Source of the DNA: Clostridium ljungdahlii
Lineage (GTDB): Bacteria > Bacillota > Clostridia > Clostridiales > Clostridiaceae
DNA: 33,678 nucleotides
Direction of reading: 5' to 3'
Assembly (NCBI RefSeq): GCF_001636845.1
Contig: NZ_LITT01000020.1
Span: 1-33,678, forward strand
A model generated the notes under the pieces. That model saw nothing but the letters and a program-made list of their open reading frames with translations, was not told the origin of the DNA and made no database searches. Both the position numbers and the translations under genes were made by a program. Shown piece by piece: positions 14,579 to 23,443 of this stretch (position 1 is its first letter; every line of letters starts with the position of its first letter).

Positions 14579-15007
14579 ATGTTTATTGAAGAATATATTC
14601 AAAGGAAAGTAAAACGACTAATAAAAAAGGCTGGTACATCAAATCCTGAAGGAATTATTAAAACTAGGTTAAAGTCTGCAGACTTTAAATATGTTCCTCT
14701 TTGCAAAAATATAAACGGATATTATATATACATATCAGGTAAGAAAAAAATAATAAGAGTAAATTCTGAACTCAAGGGGGCTGAAAAACAATTTGTAGTA
14801 CTACATGAAACAGGCCACTGCATATTGGATCACAGGGGTATAATTTTATTAGATAGGTCAAATTCAATAAGTAAATTAAAAGAGGAATATGATGCTGATT
14901 TGTTTGCTGCCTGCTCTTTTAAAATATATAATAACATAAATAAGTTTAACTTAAATAATATTTGTATGCCAGAATACATCAGGTCTTTAGTAAATAAATT
15001 TTTATAG
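14579..15007 (+). CDS. ImmA/IrrE-family metallopeptidase
   Basis: 142 residues. VVLHETGHCILDH carries the zinc motif (His76, Glu77, His80) and KLKEEYDADLFAACSF (Glu102/103, Asp105) provides the third ligand helix, with the spacing normal for the family. AGGGGATGGG precedes the ATG. Directly downstream of the repressor gene, it probably cleaves that repressor after DNA damage or another signal, releasing the element's promoters (inferred from ICEBs1 ImmA/ImmR and similar phages). Confidence 0.88.
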   Translation: MFIEEYIQRKVKRLIKKAGTSNPEGIIKTRLKSADFKYVPLCKNINGYYIYISGKKKIIRVNSELKGAEKQFVVLHETGHCILDHRGIILLDRSNSISKLKEEYDADLFAACSFKIYNNINKFNLNNICMPEYIRSLVNKFL

Positions 15008-15292
15008 ACCAAATAAGTAAACGCTATAACTTTTAAATCTAAAAATTGCTGTCTTTAAATTTCATTTTCTTTTATCATTATTAATAATCACATTTTAAAT
15101 ATAAATACCTTCTATTAAACAAATAAACAAATGAAAATATAAAATAATTTTATACTTTACCTCAAAACTTGGCTTGGTAAATTTATTAAAGTTCAGCCAT
15201 CTTTTATAAGTTCGTTAAACATGAATTTAGCGATGTTATTCACCATATTTCTTGTATTTACAAAAAATAATTATTCGAAAGGAGAATTTAAA

Positions 15293-16825
15293 TTGTTAAG
15301 AATAGCTATATACAGCCGTAAATCTGTAGAAACAGATACAGGCGAAAGTATTAAAAATCAAATAGCAATTTGCAAAAGATATTTTGAAAGAGAAAATGAA
15401 AAATGTCGATTTGAAATATTTGAAGATGAGGGTTTTTCAGGTAAAAACACAGACAGACCTGACTTTAAGCGAATGATGCAGCTGGTTAAAATAAAACAAT
15501 TCGATATAGTAGCCGTATACAAAGTGGATCGTATAGCTAGAAACATAGTTGATTTTGTTAATGTATTTGATAAACTTGAAAAATTAAATGTAAAACTTGT
15601 ATCCGTAACTGAAGGTTTTGATCCTTCCACCCCTATCGGAAAAATGATGATGATGCTTTTAGCATCTTTTGCTGAAATGGAAAGAATGAACATAGCACAA
15701 AGAGTAAAAGATAACATGAAAGAACTCGCAAAATTGGGACACTGGAGTGGGGGTACCGTACCAACAGGATATTCAGTAGAAAAAGTAAAGGAAGGTGGCA
15801 AAGAAGTATCTTATTTAAAGAAAGAAAGAGAAGCTGGTGACGTAAAAGAAATGTTCAAAAAATATTCAGCAGGATATACCGCTTTTGAAATACATAAATA
15901 TTTTAAACTTAAAGGCCTCAAATATAACCCTAAAACTATTTATGGTATTCTTACTAATCCAACTTATTTAGAAGCTACAAAACAGTCTGTTGAATATTTA
16001 ATGAACAGTGGCTATACTGTCTATGGGGAACCAAACGGATGTGGATTCTTGCCATATAACCGTAGACCACGATACAATGGCATAAAGGGATGGAAAGATA
16101 AAAACAAATTGGTTGGTGTTTCCAAACATGAAGCAGTGGTAAATTTAGATTTATGGATTTCTGTGCAAAATCAACTGAAAGGAAAAACAGTCGCCCCCCA
16201 TCCACATGAAAGCAGTTTCACCTTTCTTACAGGAGGAATAATGAAATGTAGATGTGGTTCTGGTATGGGAGTTTCCCCAAGTAGCCAAAGGAAAAATGGA
16301 ACTAGAAGATATTATTTCACTTGCAGTGGGAAAAGATACAGGCAAGAAGGCTGTAATAACCTTTCACTAAGAGTAGATTATGCTGAAAATAAAATCAATA
16401 CATTTCTTGAATGTATGAGCGATAAGAAAAAATTAGTGGAATACTGTAATAAAAATAGGAAAAAATCTACTGCAGTTTTTGATATAAAAACCATCAATAA
16501 AAAAATTGCTTCTAACAGTAAAGCAATAGAAAGTCTTGTAGATAAAATGATACTTCTTTCAAAAGATGCATCCAAGCCTTTAGTTGCAAGAATAGAAAAT
16601 CTCACACAGGAAAACAATGCATTAAAGGAGGAGCGCTTAAAGCTTGAAAGGGAAAAATTATTTAGTGCAAATGATAAAGCAAATATTAATTTGCTTTACA
16701 ATAGTATCAAACAGTTCTTGGTAACTGAGTCTATGGAAGAGAAAAGAAGATTATCTAAAATAATATTCGATAAAATCATATGGGATAGTGATAAGAATGA
16801 ACTTCATGTCTTTCTAAAACAATGA
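15293..16825 (+). CDS. Large serine recombinase (integrase)
   Basis: 510 residues from TTG 15293, chosen because AAAGGAG lies 8 bases upstream and the protein then begins right at the resolvase domain; an ATG at 15221 has no site. Domains: resolvase catalytic domain 1-150 (RIAIYSRKS with the nucleophile Ser11, DEGFSGKNTDRPDF, YKVDRIARN, ASFAEMERMNIAQRVKD), recombinase domain about 155-300 (GHWSGGTVPTGY, TIYGILTNPTYLEATKQ), zinc ribbon about 315-360 (MKCRCGSGMG and FTCSG with later Cys) and a coiled coil about 395-460. Such enzymes integrate and excise prophages, ICEs and sporulation-gene intervening elements. The stop codon lies 2 bases from the truncated GH18 gene, the normal position of an integrase beside its att site. 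Confidence 0.92.
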   Translation: MLRIAIYSRKSVETDTGESIKNQIAICKRYFERENEKCRFEIFEDEGFSGKNTDRPDFKRMMQLVKIKQFDIVAVYKVDRIARNIVDFVNVFDKLEKLNVKLVSVTEGFDPSTPIGKMMMMLLASFAEMERMNIAQRVKDNMKELAKLGHWSGGTVPTGYSVEKVKEGGKEVSYLKKEREAGDVKEMFKKYSAGYTAFEIHKYFKLKGLKYNPKTIYGILTNPTYLEATKQSVEYLMNSGYTVYGEPNGCGFLPYNRRPRYNGIKGWKDKNKLVGVSKHEAVVNLDLWISVQNQLKGKTVAPHPHESSFTFLTGGIMKCRCGSGMGVSPSSQRKNGTRRYYFTCSGKRYRQEGCNNLSLRVDYAENKINTFLECMSDKKKLVEYCNKNRKKSTAVFDIKTINKKIASNSKAIESLVDKMILLSKDASKPLVARIENLTQENNALKEERLKLEREKLFSANDKANINLLYNSIKQFLVTESMEEKRRLSKIIFDKIIWDSDKNELHVFLKQ

Positions 16826-16862
16826 TACTAATTATTCTGGTCAGCACCACCTGACCAACCCC
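16826..16862. other. Putative attachment site (element/host boundary)
   Basis: Immediately after the recombinase stop, the minus-strand GH18 frame loses homology after its WGWSGG motif and ends within 6 codons. At this point lies TGGTCAG-CACCAC-CTGACCA (16841-16860), an inverted repeat around a GGTGGT core that encodes the two conserved glycines. Serine recombinases cross over at a 2-bp core inside an imperfect palindrome, so this is a good attL/attR candidate. The partner end with the 3' part of the gene is not in the window. Confidence 0.55.
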
Positions 16863-17709
16863 ATTCGTAAGTCATTATTATTACAAAATCAACTATTCTG
16901 CCGTGAGCACTGTAATCGTGGGCTCCATGCCATGCACCAGCTTTTACATCATATGTTTTAGGTGCCAATGCAGTTCCGACTACATATCCCAGTGGGTGAA
17001 GCCTTGCTACTAATTTCTCAAGGAATCGGTTATACTTTGTTCTGTCTTCTGGTGGAATCCTTTCAAAATCTACTATAGTTCCATAATAACCTTTTCTCCT
17101 CATCATATCTATCATATTATTTATAAGATTATTCTGAGCTTTATCATCATTAAGGAAGCTTCCTATCAATTCAGTATCAAAATTTTTTCCAGATAAATTT
17201 GTAACTGAAAGTAGTGGTGCAACCCTATTATTTTTTCCAACCGCAATAATCGTTTCATCTCTAAGTGGAGTCAATCCCCCATCTGCAGTAATATGATGAC
17301 TAAAAGGAGTTATATAAGTTAGATATGGTGCTGCATCAATTACAATTCTAGTTTCTTTTTCATCAGTAGAAGGTTGTATAAAACCATTTGTTTCAATAGT
17401 TCCATAGTTTTTGGATTTTTCAGGTATCCTAATTATCATACCTGGATAAATGGCAGAAGAACTTGACATGTTATTTAAATTTAGTATGCTGTTTACGGAA
17501 ACTCCAAATTTTTGAGATATAGACCATAGTGAATCTCCTGCTTTAACCCTATAGGCTCTTTCCCTTGATGGAATTACAATTGATTGTCCAACTACTAAAC
17601 TTTCCCTTGGATTGAGGTCGTTAGTCTTTATTATACTGTCCGGAGAAACTCCAAATTTTCTAGCTATAGACCATGTAGAATCCCCTGGACGGACTACATA
17701 TATACTCAA
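16828..17709 (-). CDS. LysM-GH18 spore cortex hydrolase (YaaH/SleL-like), 3'-truncated by the element
   Basis: 293 codons from TTG 17709 (AAAGGAG 11 bases upstream; a longer frame to 17742 would include this site). Residues 2-48 and 52-96 are two LysM domains (IYVVRPGDSTWSIARKFG, YRVKAGDSLWSISQKFG), followed by a GH18 domain from about 121 with the catalytic Glu in GTIVDFERIPPEDR (Glu216) and TALAPKTYDVKAGAWHGAHD. Full YaaH/SleL-type proteins have about 420-430 residues; here homology stops after IIMTYEWGWSGG (288) and five foreign residues (ADQNN) follow. The last third of the TIM barrel is missing, so the product should not fold or act normally unless the element is excised. Confidence 0.88.
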   Translation of the reverse strand: MSIYVVRPGDSTWSIARKFGVSPDSIIKTNDLNPRESLVVGQSIVIPSRERAYRVKAGDSLWSISQKFGVSVNSILNLNNMSSSSAIYPGMIIRIPEKSKNYGTIETNGFIQPSTDEKETRIVIDAAPYLTYITPFSHHITADGGLTPLRDETIIAVGKNNRVAPLLSVTNLSGKNFDTELIGSFLNDDKAQNNLINNMIDMMRRKGYYGTIVDFERIPPEDRTKYNRFLEKLVARLHPLGYVVGTALAPKTYDVKAGAWHGAHDYSAHGRIVDFVIIMTYEWGWSGGADQNN

Positions 17710-17862
17710 ATATATATACGCTCCTTTTTTATTTACTACCATTAGTTATTATATTCAATAGCTCTATTTCTGTTCTAAAATGCAAGTGAATATTTTAATT
17801 GCTTACTATAGAAATGATTTTTTATAATTATATGCATCTATCTTAAGATTAGTAAATATATG

Positions 17863-17898
17863 AAAAAGGAATCTAGCTAAAATTAAAACTAGATTCCT
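17863..17898 (-). terminator. Terminator of garR
   Basis: AGGAATCTAG (17867-17876) pairs with CTAGATTCCT (17889-17898); the minus strand continues with TTTTTC. It lies 6 bases beyond the garR stop codon. Confidence 0.8.
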
Positions 17899-17904
17899 GC
17901 AAAA

Positions 17905-18789
17905 TTATTTAGTTACTTCAACTTTTCCTAATTTCTCATAGAATTTTACTAGAGCAGAATGATCGCTTTGCCCTTCTCCATCTAAATGCAAGTTTCTAAG
18001 CATTTCTAATACTTGATTTGTAAGGAAAAGAGGTGCTCCTACTCCTGCTGCAGTTTCAACAGCATTCTTTAAATCTTTTATATGTAGGTCAATTTTGAAT
18101 CCTGGTTTGAAATTTCTGTCTAGTACCATTGGAGCTTTAGCATCTAATACAGTACTTCCAGCTAGTCCTCCACGAATAGCATTGTATATTAATTCTGGAG
18201 ATACTCCAGCTTTAGTTCCTAGTACAAAAGCTTCTGACATAGCTGCTATATTTAATGCAACAATTACCTGGTTTGCTAACTTTGTTACATTTCCTGCACC
18301 AACATCACCGCATAGTACTGCACTTGTACCCATCTTCAAAAGCAAATCTTTATATTTTTCAAAAACTTCTTTCTTTCCGCCTACCATCATAGATAAACTT
18401 CCATCAATAGCTTTTGGTTCTCCACCACTTACTGGAGCATCCAACATGTCAATTCCCTTTTCTTCTAATTTTTTGGCTATTTCTCTAGAAACAAGTGGTG
18501 CTATGGAACTCATATCAATAAATACAGAACCCTTTTTTATTCCCTCAATAACACCATTTTCTCCCAAGACAACTTCTTTAACCTGTGGAGAATTTGGAAG
18601 CATCGTTATTATAACATCACTTTTAGCTGCAACATCTTTTGGTGAAGCTCCTCTTTCAGCTCCTGCTTTTTCGAGTTCTTCTTCTGATGCCTTACTGCGA
18701 TTATAAACTACAAGATCATAACCTGCTTTTATTAAATTCTTTGACATTGGTTTTCCCATTATTCCAAGTCCGATAAATCCTACTTTCAT
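17905..18789 (-). CDS. garR: Tartronate semialdehyde reductase (2-hydroxy-3-oxopropionate reductase)
   Basis: 294 residues, the length of GarR. The beta-hydroxyacid dehydrogenase signature is complete: GFIGLGIMGKPMSKNL (residues 4-19, NAD(P) binding), DAPVSGGEPKA (substrate loop, SGG 121-123), GDVGAGNVTKLANQ with the catalytic Lys170, and FKIDLHIKDLKNA. It reduces tartronate semialdehyde to D-glycerate in hexarate degradation. An AGGAGG site precedes the ATG. It has its own CdaR-type promoter at 18825-18907 and a terminator right after it, so it can be made independently of the broken garD upstream. A glyoxylate/succinate-semialdehyde reductase role is a less likely alternative given the neighbours. 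Confidence 0.92.
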   Translation of the reverse strand: MKVGFIGLGIMGKPMSKNLIKAGYDLVVYNRSKASEEELEKAGAERGASPKDVAAKSDVIITMLPNSPQVKEVVLGENGVIEGIKKGSVFIDMSSIAPLVSREIAKKLEEKGIDMLDAPVSGGEPKAIDGSLSMMVGGKKEVFEKYKDLLLKMGTSAVLCGDVGAGNVTKLANQVIVALNIAAMSEAFVLGTKAGVSPELIYNAIRGGLAGSTVLDAKAPMVLDRNFKPGFKIDLHIKDLKNAVETAAGVGAPLFLTNQVLEMLRNLHLDGEGQSDHSALVKFYEKLGKVEVTK

Positions 18790-18824
18790 AAGTCAATCCT
18801 CCTGTATTTCTATTTTATAATAAT

Positions 18825-18907
18825 ATTATCATACCTTTGCATTTATCATTCAATGTTCATTTGCACAAATATAATTTATTACTAGCAAACTATTTTATAT
18901 ATATGCA
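18825..18907 (-). promoter_or_regulatory. CdaR-type promoter 1 (garR)
   Basis: On the minus strand: distal TATGCATA site (TGCA at 18904-18907), proximal ATTTGTGCAAATGAACATTG (18851-18870), -35 TTGAAT (18848-18853) overlapping the end of the proximal site, 17-bp spacer and -10 GATAAT (18825-18830). The distance between the two TGCA cores is 42 bp. Confidence 0.75.
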
Positions 18908-18957
18908 TAACATTTTATAATCTACATCCATCTACTATTTTGTCATCAAGGCAATTA

Positions 18958-20330
18958 TCACGTAATTGGTGCAGGATTAAAAATTGATAGTGCATTATAA
19001 ATTCCATGTACATCTGCATAAGTTTTTTTAGTTCCACTAGCTATATCTATTATCAATTTAAAAAGTTCTAAGCCAACCTCCTCAATTGTCTTTTCACCTG
19101 TGGCAATTCTACCTGCATCTAGATCGATTAAATCATTCCATTTTTCTTTAAGTGCCGTATTAGTTGAAACTTTTATAACAGGGGCAATCATTAAATTATA
19201 TGTAGTGCCTCTTCCAGTAGTAAACACTTGTAAAGTCATACCTGATGATAATTGCATTGTCCCACAAACAAAATCACTTGCTGGTGTTGCAGCATAGGTC
19301 ATACCTCTTTTTCTAATACGCTCTCCTGGAGATAATACATCCACTATGCTTGTACTACCTGATTTAGCTACCGATCCAAGTGCCTTATCTACAACATTTA
19401 AAAGTCCACCCTTTTTATTTCCTGGTGAAGGATTGGCATCTCTATCAACATGTGATTCGTCCAAATATTTATCATACCATTTCATTTCCTTAACAAGTTT
19501 TGCAAGTACTTCATCACTAACTGTTCTAGGTGCCAGCAAATGAACTGCATCCCTGATTTCAGTTACCTCAGAAAACATTACCTTTGCACCTGATCTAACT
19601 AATAAATCTGCTGCAAATCCTACTGCTGGGTTTGCCGTAACTCCTGAAAAAGCATCACTTCCCCCACACTGAAGCCCAACTACTAAATCAGATACAGGAC
19701 ATTTTGTTCTAACTCTTGAATTTAACTTTTTAAGTTTTTTTCTGCTCTTTTCATAATTTCATCAATCATTTTATCAAATCCAAAACATTCCTGCAGTACG
19801 ACAAGATTTTCATCTTTTATTTCAGGAAAAAGTAATGTAGGTACTAATTTTTCACATCCAAGAGATACTGTCAGCATTTGACCACCAAAATTAGGATTTT
19901 TGGATAAATTTCTTATTGCCCTTATAGGGATTTCAGAGTTATCACCATGTATTGCAACACCACATCCATATAGATGATTCAAAGCTACAACAGCATCAAC
20001 ATTTTTGTACTTAGGTAAAAGCTCATTTCTGATTCTTTCTACTGCAACATTGACAACACCCTGTACGCATTGAACTGTTGTAGTTATTCCAAGTATATTT
20101 TTAGTTCCAACACTGCCATCTTCATTTTTATATCCCATAAATGTGTAACCTTGTAAGGGTTCATATTTATCAATCATTTTACCACTTTTTAATTCATCTA
20201 AGAAATGTGCCTTAGGTAGTCTAACTTCATCGTGTGCTACCCGACTTCCCTTTTTTAAATCTTTTTTTGCAAATCCAATTATTTCTCCATACCTAATAAA
20301 AGGTTCATCATATATGATTTTAACTATTTT
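18958..20330 (-). pseudogene. garD: Galactarate dehydratase, 5'-truncated and frameshifted
   Basis: Residue patterns match GarD along about 440 residues: EPLQGYTFMGYKNEDGSVGT, ALNHLYGCGVAIHGDNSEIP, LGCEKLVPTLLF, then after a frameshift [55 protein letters not shown] and the terminal NPAPIT. The frame is broken by one missing base in a 7-T run (19735-19741). At the 5' end only the last part of the SAF domain is left (PFIRYGEIIGFAKKDLKKGS); about 50 residues are missing, the frame overlaps the 3' end of garK and no start codon exists upstream of ATG 20177. GarD converts galactarate to 5-keto-4-deoxyglucarate, so this route is probably lost. Confidence 0.85.
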
Positions 20331-21466
20331 ACATTCATTAATCTTATTATATTTTCAACTGTTTTCTCTATATTTTCACTGCCTTTTTTTAGAGCACAGT
20401 CTAATGTGGTCACACCTCTAACAATACTAAAAATTGAATCTATACCCTTTTCATACAATACATCTATACCATTTTCAACACTGCCCGCCAGTGCTACTAC
20501 AGGTTTATTGTATTTCTTTGCTATCATAGCTACTCCAATTGGAGTTTTTCCATATTGTGTTTGGAAATCTATACTACCTTCACCAGTAAAAACTATATCT
20601 GCTTGCTTAATTTTTTCTTCCAACTTAGAATATTCTATAACTATATCAATACCGTTTTTAAGTTCTCCTTTTAAGAAAACCATAAGTCCAGCTCCCAATC
20701 CACCAGCCGCACCTGCCCCAGGTATATTTAATACATCTACATTAATTTGTTCCTTAATTATCTTAGCATAATGCTTTAAGTTATCATCCAATACTTTAAT
20801 CATTTCAGGAGTAGCTCCTTTTTGTGGTCCAAAGACATTAGAAGCCCCTTCTTTTCCACAGAGAGGATTAGTAACATCGCAAGCTACTTCTAATTTGACG
20901 TCCTTCAAGCGAACATCAAAATTTGTTAAATCAATTTTTTCTATTTTACCTAACTCACCGCCGCCAAATCCAATTTCCTTTCCATCTCTGTTCGTAAATT
21001 TTCCCCCTAGAGCTTGAATTGCACCTACACCACCATCATTAGTAGAGCTTCCCCCTATGCCAACTAACAATTTTTTTATATTGTGGTTTAAACAATCTCT
21101 TATCAATTGTCCTGTTCCATAAGTTGTTGTTATGAGCGGATTTCTCTTTTCTTTTGGCACCAGACCTATTCCGCTTGCACTGGCCATTTCTATAATACCT
21201 GTTTCGCCGTCTCCTAAAATACCATATTCAGCTTCTACTTCATCTCCAAGTGGTCCAATTACTTTTAATTTATATATATCTCCTCCTGTAGCATCAACAA
21301 GAGATTGCATTGTTCCCTCTCCCCCATCAGCCATAGGGACTTGTATACACTTAATATTTTTATTTACTTTTTTTATTCCCTTTTCCATAGCTTCACAAGC
21401 TTCTTTTGCAGTCATACTCTCTTTGAAGGAATCTGGTGCCAGCAAAATAGTAAAATCCTTTTTCAT
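20324..21466 (-). CDS. garK: Glycerate 2-kinase
   Basis: 380 residues, the full length of GarK/GlxK. Typical motifs: ILLAPDSFKESMTAKEACEA at the N-terminus, PMADGGEGTM, GIIEMASASGIGLVP, LLVGIGGSSTNDGGVGAIQA, GAGAAGGLGAGLMVFL and DIVFTGEGSIDFQTQYGKTP near the end. It phosphorylates D-glycerate, the GarR product, to 2-phosphoglycerate, which enters lower glycolysis. GGAGGG lies 7 bases before the ATG. It has its own CdaR-type promoter (21588-21671) and is followed by the truncated garD frame, which overlaps its last codons. Confidence 0.93.
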   Translation of the reverse strand: MKKDFTILLAPDSFKESMTAKEACEAMEKGIKKVNKNIKCIQVPMADGGEGTMQSLVDATGGDIYKLKVIGPLGDEVEAEYGILGDGETGIIEMASASGIGLVPKEKRNPLITTTYGTGQLIRDCLNHNIKKLLVGIGGSSTNDGGVGAIQALGGKFTNRDGKEIGFGGGELGKIEKIDLTNFDVRLKDVKLEVACDVTNPLCGKEGASNVFGPQKGATPEMIKVLDDNLKHYAKIIKEQINVDVLNIPGAGAAGGLGAGLMVFLKGELKNGIDIVIEYSKLEEKIKQADIVFTGEGSIDFQTQYGKTPIGVAMIAKKYNKPVVALAGSVENGIDVLYEKGIDSIFSIVRGVTTLDCALKKGSENIEKTVENIIRLMNVK

Positions 21467-21587
21467 GTTTAAACCCTCCTATTGCCTAAAATCTATTCAA
21501 GAACTTAGCTTTTATATTGAAATTAACTCTTATTATTAAAAGCGTTTACTATTTTTTCAACTATTTTTTATTATTTATTTCTATTTT

Positions 21588-21671
21588 ATTATTGTACTTT
21601 TTTACAAGTGAAACAATATTCAGTTGCACAAATATCATTTGCCTTTAATATTTTCTTTTTATCTATTTGCA
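21588..21671 (-). promoter_or_regulatory. CdaR-type promoter 2 (garK)
   Basis: Minus strand: distal TATGCAAATA (TGCA 21668-21671), proximal ATTTGTGCAACTGAATATTG (21614-21633), -35 TTGTTT (21611-21616), 17-bp spacer, -10 AATAAT (21588-21593). Core-to-core distance is 43 bp. It is the weakest -10 of the set. Confidence 0.7.
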
Positions 21672-21708
21672 TAACTTATTTTTAATCCTAGTTCTTATGT
21701 ATAAAAGA

Positions 21709-21744
21709 GGATTTGGCATTGAACTTAATATCAATGTCAAATCC
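21709..21744 (-). terminator. Terminator of gudP
   Basis: GGATTTGGCATTGA (21709-21722) pairs with TCAATGTCAAATCC (21731-21744), a 14-bp stem with one wobble pair; the minus strand continues with TCTTTTATAC. It lies between gudP and the garK promoter. Confidence 0.8.
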
Positions 21745-21783
21745 TATGCCATAATAAAGGTCTTTGTTGTTACTTAACAACTT

Positions 21784-23124
21784 TCATATTTTGCTTGCAT
21801 GAAACTTTTTACTTAATTCAACAGGTTCTACCTTATCTACTATAAACAGAAAAGCCAAAGCTCCAACAACAGCAACTGCAGAAGTATAATCCATAGCTAA
21901 ATGGAAATTACCAGTTTTTTGATGTAAAACTCCAAAAATTATTGGACTAACTATACCAGATAAATTTCCACAAAGGTTAAGTACACCTCCAACTCTACCT
22001 ATCATACTTTTAGGTAAAACATCACTTAGAGCTACCCATCCTAAGTTAGAAGCTGCATTTGCGAAAAATGCAATTGATAAAATAATTACAGCTACAATAG
22101 GTGTCTTTTCAAAGAAATTTGCTAAACATAAAATGGATGTAAAAAGTAATCCTGCAACTATTGGTATTTTACGAGCTACAGTCAATGATGTTTTTTTCAA
22201 TAAATAATCACTTAAAAACCCTCCAAATAGAACTCCTGCCATGGCCATCATATAAGGTAATATTGCCATAAATCCTGCTTTTTGTATTGGTAATTTCAAT
22301 CCTTTTTGAAGGTAAACTATAAACCATGTCATAAAAAAATATAAAGTAGATGCTATCGCAAATTGTGTAATAAAGATTCCCCACACTCTTCTTTGCTTTA
22401 TTACATATAAAATTTCATCCAATGAAATCTTATCTTCCTTTTTTTCTCCAATTTCATTAGGATTGTAAGCACCGTTATTTTTTAAGTAATCTAATTCCTC
22501 TTGATTTATACGTTTACTGTCTTTAGGATCTCTGTATACAGCCAGCCATATGATACCAAAAACGATTGCAATTCCACCAGAAAGATAAAATACTGATTCC
22601 CAACTTATTTTAGCAACCATCATAGCCAATATAGGAGTAAATACTGCTAATCCTATGTATTGTGCGGATGAATAAATACTTATTGCTCTAGCCCTTTCAT
22701 TACTTGGAAACCAAAGTGCAGCTATTTTTGTATTGCTCGGGAAAGCAGGTCCTTCAGCTATTCCAATTAATATTCTACAAACTATAAGTACCATAAATGA
22801 AGCACCAATACCTGCAAACAATCCCTGTGAACTAAATGCCATAGCAAATGTGAAAAATCCCCACAGTACCATAGCTCCACCATATAAGAATCTTGCTCCT
22901 ATTTTATCTAATATCATTCCAACTGGTATTTGAACTATAACATAAGACCATGTAAATGCTGAAAATAAAACTCCTAACTGGGTAGAATTTATTTTCAGCT
23001 GTTTTTGAATTGCAGTACCTGCAACTGATAAATTAGCTCTATCAAGATATGTTATTGCAACAGCCACAAAAAGCATTAACAATATCAAAAAACGTACTTT
23101 TGTAGGTTTTTTTTCTGTATACAT
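21784..23124 (-). CDS. gudP: Hexarate (glucarate/galactarate) permease, MFS
   Basis: 446 residues with 12 predicted membrane segments, a member of the anion:cation symporter branch of the major facilitator family, whose GudP/GarP members import glucarate and galactarate with protons. Supporting segments: FVAVAITYLDRANLSVAG in helix 1, FSAFTWSYVIVQIPVGMILD (the conserved loop 2-3 G-x-x-x-D), GIAEGPAFPSNTKIAALWFP and NERARAISIYSSAQYIG, the usual GudP-like signature before helix 5. A basic/acidic loop (KKEDKISLDEILYVIKQRRV) lies in the centre. It has its own CdaR-type promoter and a strong terminator. The glucarate assignment rests on family plus neighbours. Confidence 0.88.
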   Translation of the reverse strand: MYTEKKPTKVRFLILLMLFVAVAITYLDRANLSVAGTAIQKQLKINSTQLGVLFSAFTWSYVIVQIPVGMILDKIGARFLYGGAMVLWGFFTFAMAFSSQGLFAGIGASFMVLIVCRILIGIAEGPAFPSNTKIAALWFPSNERARAISIYSSAQYIGLAVFTPILAMMVAKISWESVFYLSGGIAIVFGIIWLAVYRDPKDSKRINQEELDYLKNNGAYNPNEIGEKKEDKISLDEILYVIKQRRVWGIFITQFAIASTLYFFMTWFIVYLQKGLKLPIQKAGFMAILPYMMAMAGVLFGGFLSDYLLKKTSLTVARKIPIVAGLLFTSILCLANFFEKTPIVAVIILSIAFFANAASNLGWVALSDVLPKSMIGRVGGVLNLCGNLSGIVSPIIFGVLHQKTGNFHLAMDYTSAVAVVGALAFLFIVDKVEPVELSKKFHASKI

Positions 23125-23216
23125 ATTTTCATTCCTCCACGATTGTTTAATAATTAACTTATTATTTACCTAGGTTACTTTAATGTCTTAAGACTTTTAT
23201 AAATGTTTACAAGTTT

Positions 23217-23300
23217 ATTATCATATTTTTCGACATTTCATTCAATGTTCAGCTGCACAAATTTAAATCGTTATCAGGGGCGTTTTTTCATATATATGCA
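23217..23300 (-). promoter_or_regulatory. CdaR-type promoter 3 (gudP) with cre-like site
   Basis: Minus strand: distal TATGCATATA (TGCA 23297-23300), TGATAACGATTTAA (23263-23276), which fits the cre consensus TGWNANCGNTNWCA at 13 of 14 positions, proximal ATTTGTGCAGCTGAACATTG (23243-23262), -35 TTGAAT (23240-23245), 17-bp spacer, -10 GATAAT (23217-23222). Core-to-core distance is 43 bp. Confidence 0.75.
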
Positions 23301-23391
23301 TAACTTTTTCAACTCATATTTATAAGCAAAGCTAGCTTCAATACAGAGATAACGTATTAATAATTATACTTTCACATAAACACATATAAAT

Positions 23392-23430
23392 TTAGGACTG
23401 CTGCACTAATATTTAGTACAGCAGTCCTAA
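23392..23430 (-). terminator. Terminator of the gudD operon
   Basis: TTAGGACTGCTG (23392-23403) pairs perfectly with CAGCAGTCCTAA (23419-23430), and bases inside the loop pair further (ACTAA/TTAGT). It follows the gudD stop by 14 bases. The minus-strand tail AAATTTAT is a modest T-run. Confidence 0.75.
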
Positions 23431-23443
23431 ACGAAAGCATATT

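Noticed and set aside
9966-16825. Conjugative element (ICEBs1-like)
   Set aside because: The ImmR/ImmA-like pair resembles ICEBs1, but no relaxase, VirB4/FtsK-like coupling protein or oriT was seen; the replication gene is of phage type. A prophage remnant is the better reading.
18095-18706. Long plus-strand open frame opposite garR
   Set aside because: It is an antisense shadow of garR with Ser/Pro/Thr-rich composition and no ribosome binding site. Similar shadows opposite garK, gudD, the DASS gene and the recombinase were also dropped.
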